A stretch of 64,000 nt of DNA from contig OY755173.1 of assembly GCA_963576735.1 (NCBI GenBank), positions 7,720,873 through 7,784,872 of the forward strand, given 5' to 3'. The position numbers were made by a program, and so were the translations under genes. This document shows, piece by piece, positions 24,701 through 30,700 of the stretch. Source of the DNA: Bedellia somnulentella (Eukaryota; Arthropoda; Insecta; Lepidoptera; Bedelliidae). The notes beneath the pieces were generated by a model, which did no database searches, was not told the origin of the DNA, and saw only the letters and a list, made by a program, of their open reading frames with translations. Every line of letters begins with the position of its first letter. Within the stretch, counting starts at the first letter, position 1.

Positions 24701-27700
24701 ACTTACAAATAAGCAAATAGTTACTACACTGTTCGAAAAGTTCCTAATATTCTTCGATTCCTATGAGGATTCCTTTAATAATACATTAGTTTATCGCGTT
24801 TGTTAAAAAAAAACCGGCCAAGTGCGAGTCGGATCGCGCACTAAGGGTTCCGTACTATCATATATATAGAAAAATCCCGTTTGTGTGAAAATCATGGGAG
24901 CCAAATTAGGTAAGTATTTTGATTTATGACGTTTAAAATAGAACTACGGGCTAGATCTCATTCAAACCAATTTTCGTTAGTAGTTTGTATAGTAATACAC
25001 ATCATATATTTTTTTCAGTATTATCATGCCATATTTTAGAAGTTACGGGGGGGGGGGGACACACATTTTAGCACTTTGAAAAAGTCTCTCGCGCAAACTA
25101 TTCAGTTTTGAAAAAAATGATATAAGAAACCTCAACATCATTTTCAAATACCTTTTGATAGATACCCCACACGTATAGGTTTGATGAAAAAAAAAATTTT
25201 GAGTTTCAGTTCTATGTATGGGGAACCCTAAAATTTTGGTTTTTTTTTTCAGATTTTATTTTAAAATCTTAATGCGGTTTCCAGAATACATCTACGCACC
25301 AATTTCCAATAATGTAGTTCTTATAGTTTCGGAATAAACTGGCTGTGACATACGGACGGACGGACGGACAGACAGACATGACGAATCTATAAGGGTCCCG
25401 TTTTTGCCATTTGGCTACGGGAACCCTAAAAACAGCTACAAAAGAGTAATCGATAAGTCAAACTCGGTTCACATGTTTTAAATATAAACAAGGTCATAGT
25501 GATTCACTGATGTTACGTTACATTCATTTGAATTAATGACGTATAACCTTGATTTCAATTTTCGCCCAAATAATCAAGTCCTCGGTAGTATAGTGGTCAG
25601 TATCCCCGCCTGTCACGCGGGAGACCGGGGTTCGATTCCCCGCCGTGGAGAACTCTTTTTGTTCCATTTATATTCAAATTAAATGGTTTTAACAAAATAC
25701 TATTAATTAATTATGTATTTATTTGTTTTTAATATTTAAAAAACTGCAATATATAGGTTACTTAGATTAACCAAATTAATATTTTAGTATTACGACTGTC
25801 ATTACCTCTGAATAAAATACGAAAATACAAACATCAATACAGTGGATAAAAATTCCCGGTCATTGTGCTTTTTCTTGATTTCTTTTTACAATTTAATAAA
25901 GTGAAATATACTGTTATGGTCCGCGTAAATTCTTATGTGTATTAGAAATTCTCGTGTCACAGTGTTTAAATGGCTTGACTGTATCTATCTCATACACGTT
26001 TTGACATAGTTTTAACTGACTGCAAGAAAGGAGGTGGTTCACAATTCGCCTGAATATTGTTTTTTTTCATTTATTACGCAAGACATTTTTTTTAATACTT
26101 ATTGTTACTTTAGTTTTTTTTATTTGTTTAATGTTTTAATTTGTTGTATATCTTACTTCCCAGGAACTCCTAAGTGCCATCCGTGAAGAGCTCCTATGGG
26201 CGAAAAGAGTGCCATCGGAAAGAATAGAAGCCCCTTACGAATCTTACCGGCTAGATTATTCGCAGTTCCGATCATTATTCACTGCCTTATCTCCGTGGGC
26301 TAAGGGTGATTTTGCTGAAGCTATCCTTCTAGAATGTTCAAGGTAAATCTTCAAACTTTTATTAACAAATGAACACTTTGAACTCCTGTCTTTTAAATAC
26401 ATATAAAAATATACTCACGGGCTATAAATCCCAAAAAAGTAGCCAGAGCCTCAGAATACGAAATTTCTCAGCCAGCTTTTTAAATAACTCTAGTGAAACG
26501 CGCTTTTATTGGTAGTATCGGTTTAAAAAATCACTAACCCGTCATTACCGTGAACTTCATTAGAAAACAAACTAGGATTCTGGGGCTTTTTAAATATTTA
26601 GTGGGTGATATGGTTGGAAAATAATCGCTTTGTTTCTATAACCATATTTTCCTTTAAAATAATAAATAAAATAAAATAAAAAATATATGTATGTATGAAA
26701 ACATATAATATGTATAGTGGGAACACATAAATATATACATTAAAAGTTAAAATAAACGCCTTGGGATATATTGGTTTATTATTTCTAGTATATCAAAAGT
26801 CTTGAGCTACCGTGCCAATTGGCTGACAGCGCGAAATTCTTCTATCCTTTATTTCTTTTACACGTTTAAGTAGTGTTTGCGTTTCCTACCTCCTGTCGGC
26901 CTGTGTCGAAGTTTTTTATTATCTTTTTTTTTTCTAGCTAATGGACATAGACGACGACGGTTTCGTAAGCGCCCGCGGTCTTTCCCTAGCGCTAGGGCTG
27001 AGCTGTAGAGCCGAAGCGCCGCGTCGTCTCCGTACATTGTACTGCATGCACGCGCCACCCCTACTGCCGCATAGTGAGCTGCGACCCACACAGTTACAGA
27101 TACTGGCGAGGAACTTGCTATAGATGCTATCACGTTTTTTGAGGAAAGGTAATATATAGGTGTATTATGTATATTTACGATTACTTCGATTTTGTAGAAA
27201 TACTTTATTTAACATGGTAAAACTTAGAAAGTATCAGTAAAATCCTTATATATTAAACGAGAGAGGGTGGATTTTCTGAACCAGCCTGCGTCGCGATGCT
27301 AATAGCTAGAAAATTGGTTCAGATATCAAATTGAAGGTCTCCATCTGAAGTTTTACCGAAAACATCATACATTTTCCATAACTGGATTAGAATCCATAAA
27401 CTGTTAGAGATTTATAAATTGTCAAAATTGGCCCATGGACTTTGCTGGAGTAAAAGCGCGCGCAAATGTTTCAGTCACAGCTTTTAGTATTATATTACAA
27501 CGCCCACGGGAATATAAATATAAAGAAAAAACAGAAGTTAAGATAGTGTTTTAGTATTTTGGATGTAAACCGGATGCAAAAAATGTAGTCCACGCGGACG
27601 TAGTCGCGGACAAAAAGCTATTCATAATTATTTTCTACCCGTATGTCAATTTGATCAGATTTTTTTCAGTTGTTTTGGCGCAATCATCTAAGATGCAACA

Positions 27701-30700
27701 TTTTATTCAATAATTAGTAATTTTGATAGAAAAATTTCGATTCTTTATCGATGCTTACGAATACATCCGTACAATATTTATTGCAAAAAAAAGAATTAAA
27801 TGATATAGAAGAGGGCGTTTTCTTGGTAATAATCACAGGCAATTGGGGTCCTTAAGGGCCTCCCCGCATTTTGCAGCTATTGCCCTCACTCTTACGTCAA
27901 ATTTACTGAGAGTGACAGTGACAGGGACGGCAAAAACGCGCGCGCAGGATAAATGTAGTTTATTTAGTTTTATTGAATAACTATAATGTTTAAATGAAAA
28001 GTTAAACATCAAAGTTACAGATCTTAAAGGTACGCGTATATAGACACATAATGAGTTCACATGTATGTTATGCCAGTGGAGCCTAATCGGTTTTTATGAA
28101 AACAAAGCATGTTCCAATTCAATTTTTTTCATAATATTTTTCAACAATTTATTAAAATGTTAAACATCAAATTTTAACACCATGATTTAATCACCAACAT
28201 ATTTTTTTTTCATGTCATATCAATATCATCAAATCAGACTTTATAGAATTTCCAAACAACCAATATCAGATGTTATTAAAGGAAAGAAAAATTTCGACAC
28301 TGGCGGGGTTCGAACCCGCGACCTTCGGGTAACGCCCCCGTCGCTCTGCCAACTGAGCTACAGTGTCAGTTGGCAGAGCGACGGGGGCGTATACCCGAAG
28401 GTCGCGGGTTCGAACCCCGCCAGTGTCGAAAAAAAATTTTTCTTTCCTTTAATAACATCTTTTATTTATGAGTAATAATCCGCACATGAGGAATTCATGT
28501 CAAAAAACATTAAACCAATATCAACCTATTTTTCCGGGGACGCCCTTAAAGTTTTACTACAACATTTAATATAAGTAGGTCGTAATGAGTTCTTAAAAGT
28601 TACAGAATATGTAAAAAAAAAGTGTAAAATGCTTTTTGTTGATTGCGACGTGTATAGGAAGAGGTTTTAAACAGATTTTTTAATACAATTGCTCAAAAAG
28701 TGGCGTATTACAGGGACGTATAGCGTTCGGGAAGTGGGCTATTACACACTCGTGCTTTTTCTTTACCTTTCCCGCACTAGTGCGTTTTCTTTCCCAACTG
28801 TCAAAATAATGTCTATTTTAAAGAAAAACCAACCATAAAGATTTTACTAAAAAAATCAAAGAAGTTTTTATGATTCATGTTAATACGTGGCATAGGTCGT
28901 ATTAACATGAATCAACAACAACAAAATAATAGGCAAAATCGACTAATTTGTTTCGATATCTGATTTAATGATTTGATAGAATTAGTGAGGTTAGGTTTCA
29001 TTACATTATAACTCATTAAATTTCATTTTCATTTCATATCAACAAAAAAATTATACATAAGACTTGGCTGTATGGGCATAGTTTCCTTTGCCTACCACAA
29101 TAAGTGAAGAAAAAATGTCGCCATTTTCCAGAAATAATCTTTGGGAGTTTAGTTGTTTTGTTAAATTGCTTAATTTTTTCGCAACTGTATTAAAAATAGT
29201 CGTTCAGTACACGTACGGAACCGTCATTGCAACTCGTTCCGACTGTCAACCCTCGCCTTCGGCTCGGGTAGACATTTGTCGGAACTCTTTGCAATGACAG
29301 CCATTCCGTACTAGTAATGAAATATACTATTACAAAAGCTTTACAAATGACTAAGGTAGGTACATACAATGGTAAGGTAAGATAAGGACCATTCGTGTAG
29401 GCCTGACTCAGGATTCGAAACTCGCATCACATAAAACATAATTTCCTACTTGTCCCCAGTACTGAAAACCCATCACCCGAGCCGACGACATCACCAACTG
29501 CTCAAAAGTCGTTCAGCGACAGCTACGGTGACCAAATGAGCAAATCTATAGACAGCACACAAAGTCAAGGTATGCAAATTTTTCTAACGGAAAAGTACTG
29601 CTTTTCTATTTCACATTACACTCGTAACATGCCGAAATGATTAAATGTCGAAAATGAGATCTGTTATTGACGATATTTCTCAGGAGAACCCCCTTGTTTT
29701 TTAAAACGCTAACTTATTTTAAGTCTTAGATGTTTCATCTCGATAGGTATTTGAATAATAAACTTGGCTTAAAATGAAGATGGAATATAATGTACAGCTG
29801 GCCAAATTATCATTATGTTTTGAAATTTAGAAAGTGTGTAATTTATTTTATTCAAGTTTTATCAAAACAATCCAATAATTATTGTCGCGGAATGCTCTTA
29901 ACTACCTCTATAATACGCGTCGCTTAGTTAAAGGGCCTTCCTACGGTGTGCGATATCCCAAGCACGACGTACCAACGGCGGGTCTATTGCATGGTTGCAC
30001 GGACCATGCCAGTCGGTACCTTTAAAACTACACGGATTGAATTGTTCATTTAATCAGCTGTAGCCAAGATATTCTCTTTCACATTTCAATTTGTACAGAA
30101 GCTATACTCTACACAAACTGACATGCATCGTGGGAAGAACCCCGTTTGCGCGCTTTGCACGTGATAAGATAATCCTTAAAATCGCGCACTGTTGCAAGGT
30201 TCTTTCAGATAAAAATACTATTTATTTAACCATCGCATTTCCACGTCAATACTCATTATCTCGTATAGTCGACATTGTTTCTTCTTTTTTTATGGAAAAT
30301 GAGCAAATTAACGTTTTTTCAATAACCGACTTCAAAAATAGGAGGTTCTCAATTCGATTGTTTGTCCGCGATTATCTCGCGTTTGGCTAAAGCTATTTGG
30401 ATGCGGTTTTCAGAAAAGTATTCGTTATTGTTTCCAGGCCACACAGCCTCCACAATCCGCCAGGCGGCCCTCCCCCCCTCCCCCTCGGGGCCGGCCGCCC
30501 CCCCGCCCCCGCTCCCCGCGCTTCCCAGGGCACACTTCCTACAACTTCTTGCTGCTTTACACGACCTTACGCAACACTCGCTGCCTTTGTACGAGGCGGT
30601 CGTTATGGCAGGTACGTAAATAAATACATATTTTCATATACTCACGGCTATAAATTCTTAAAAGGGGTAGCCAGAGCTAAGGAATTAGAAATTCCTCAGC

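Larger units (their letters stand above)
23978..29569 (+). pseudogene. Second copy of TBC1D9-like exons 8-11, three of four with a one-base deletion
   Basis: The copies are 23978-24165 (188 bases against 189), 26164-26342 (179 against 180), 26938-27148 (211 against 212) and 29460-29569 (110 against 110, intact). The first has gcagggtaagc where the intact copy has gcaggggtaagc. The second has gctatccttct in place of gctatcacttct. The third has cacagttacag in place of cacagtttacag. Splice sites are kept in all four and the flanking introns match closely, including the tRNA-Asp-like gene. Together with the 200-N gap just upstream, this fits an alternate haplotype placed in series, with base-level consensus errors or true null changes. 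A genuine intragenic duplication that has decayed is the alternative. Confidence 0.85.

Noticed and set aside
28294..28427. Two apparent tRNA genes
   Set aside because: The acceptor and T arms pair, but the anticodon loop lacks the invariant T33, and similar units occur as SINE heads at several places. They are tRNA-derived repeats.
23978..29569. A second, separate TBC1D9-like gene
   Set aside because: Only exons 8-11 are present, the introns match those of the first copy, and a gap lies at the junction. Duplicate haplotype sequence explains it better than a paralogue.
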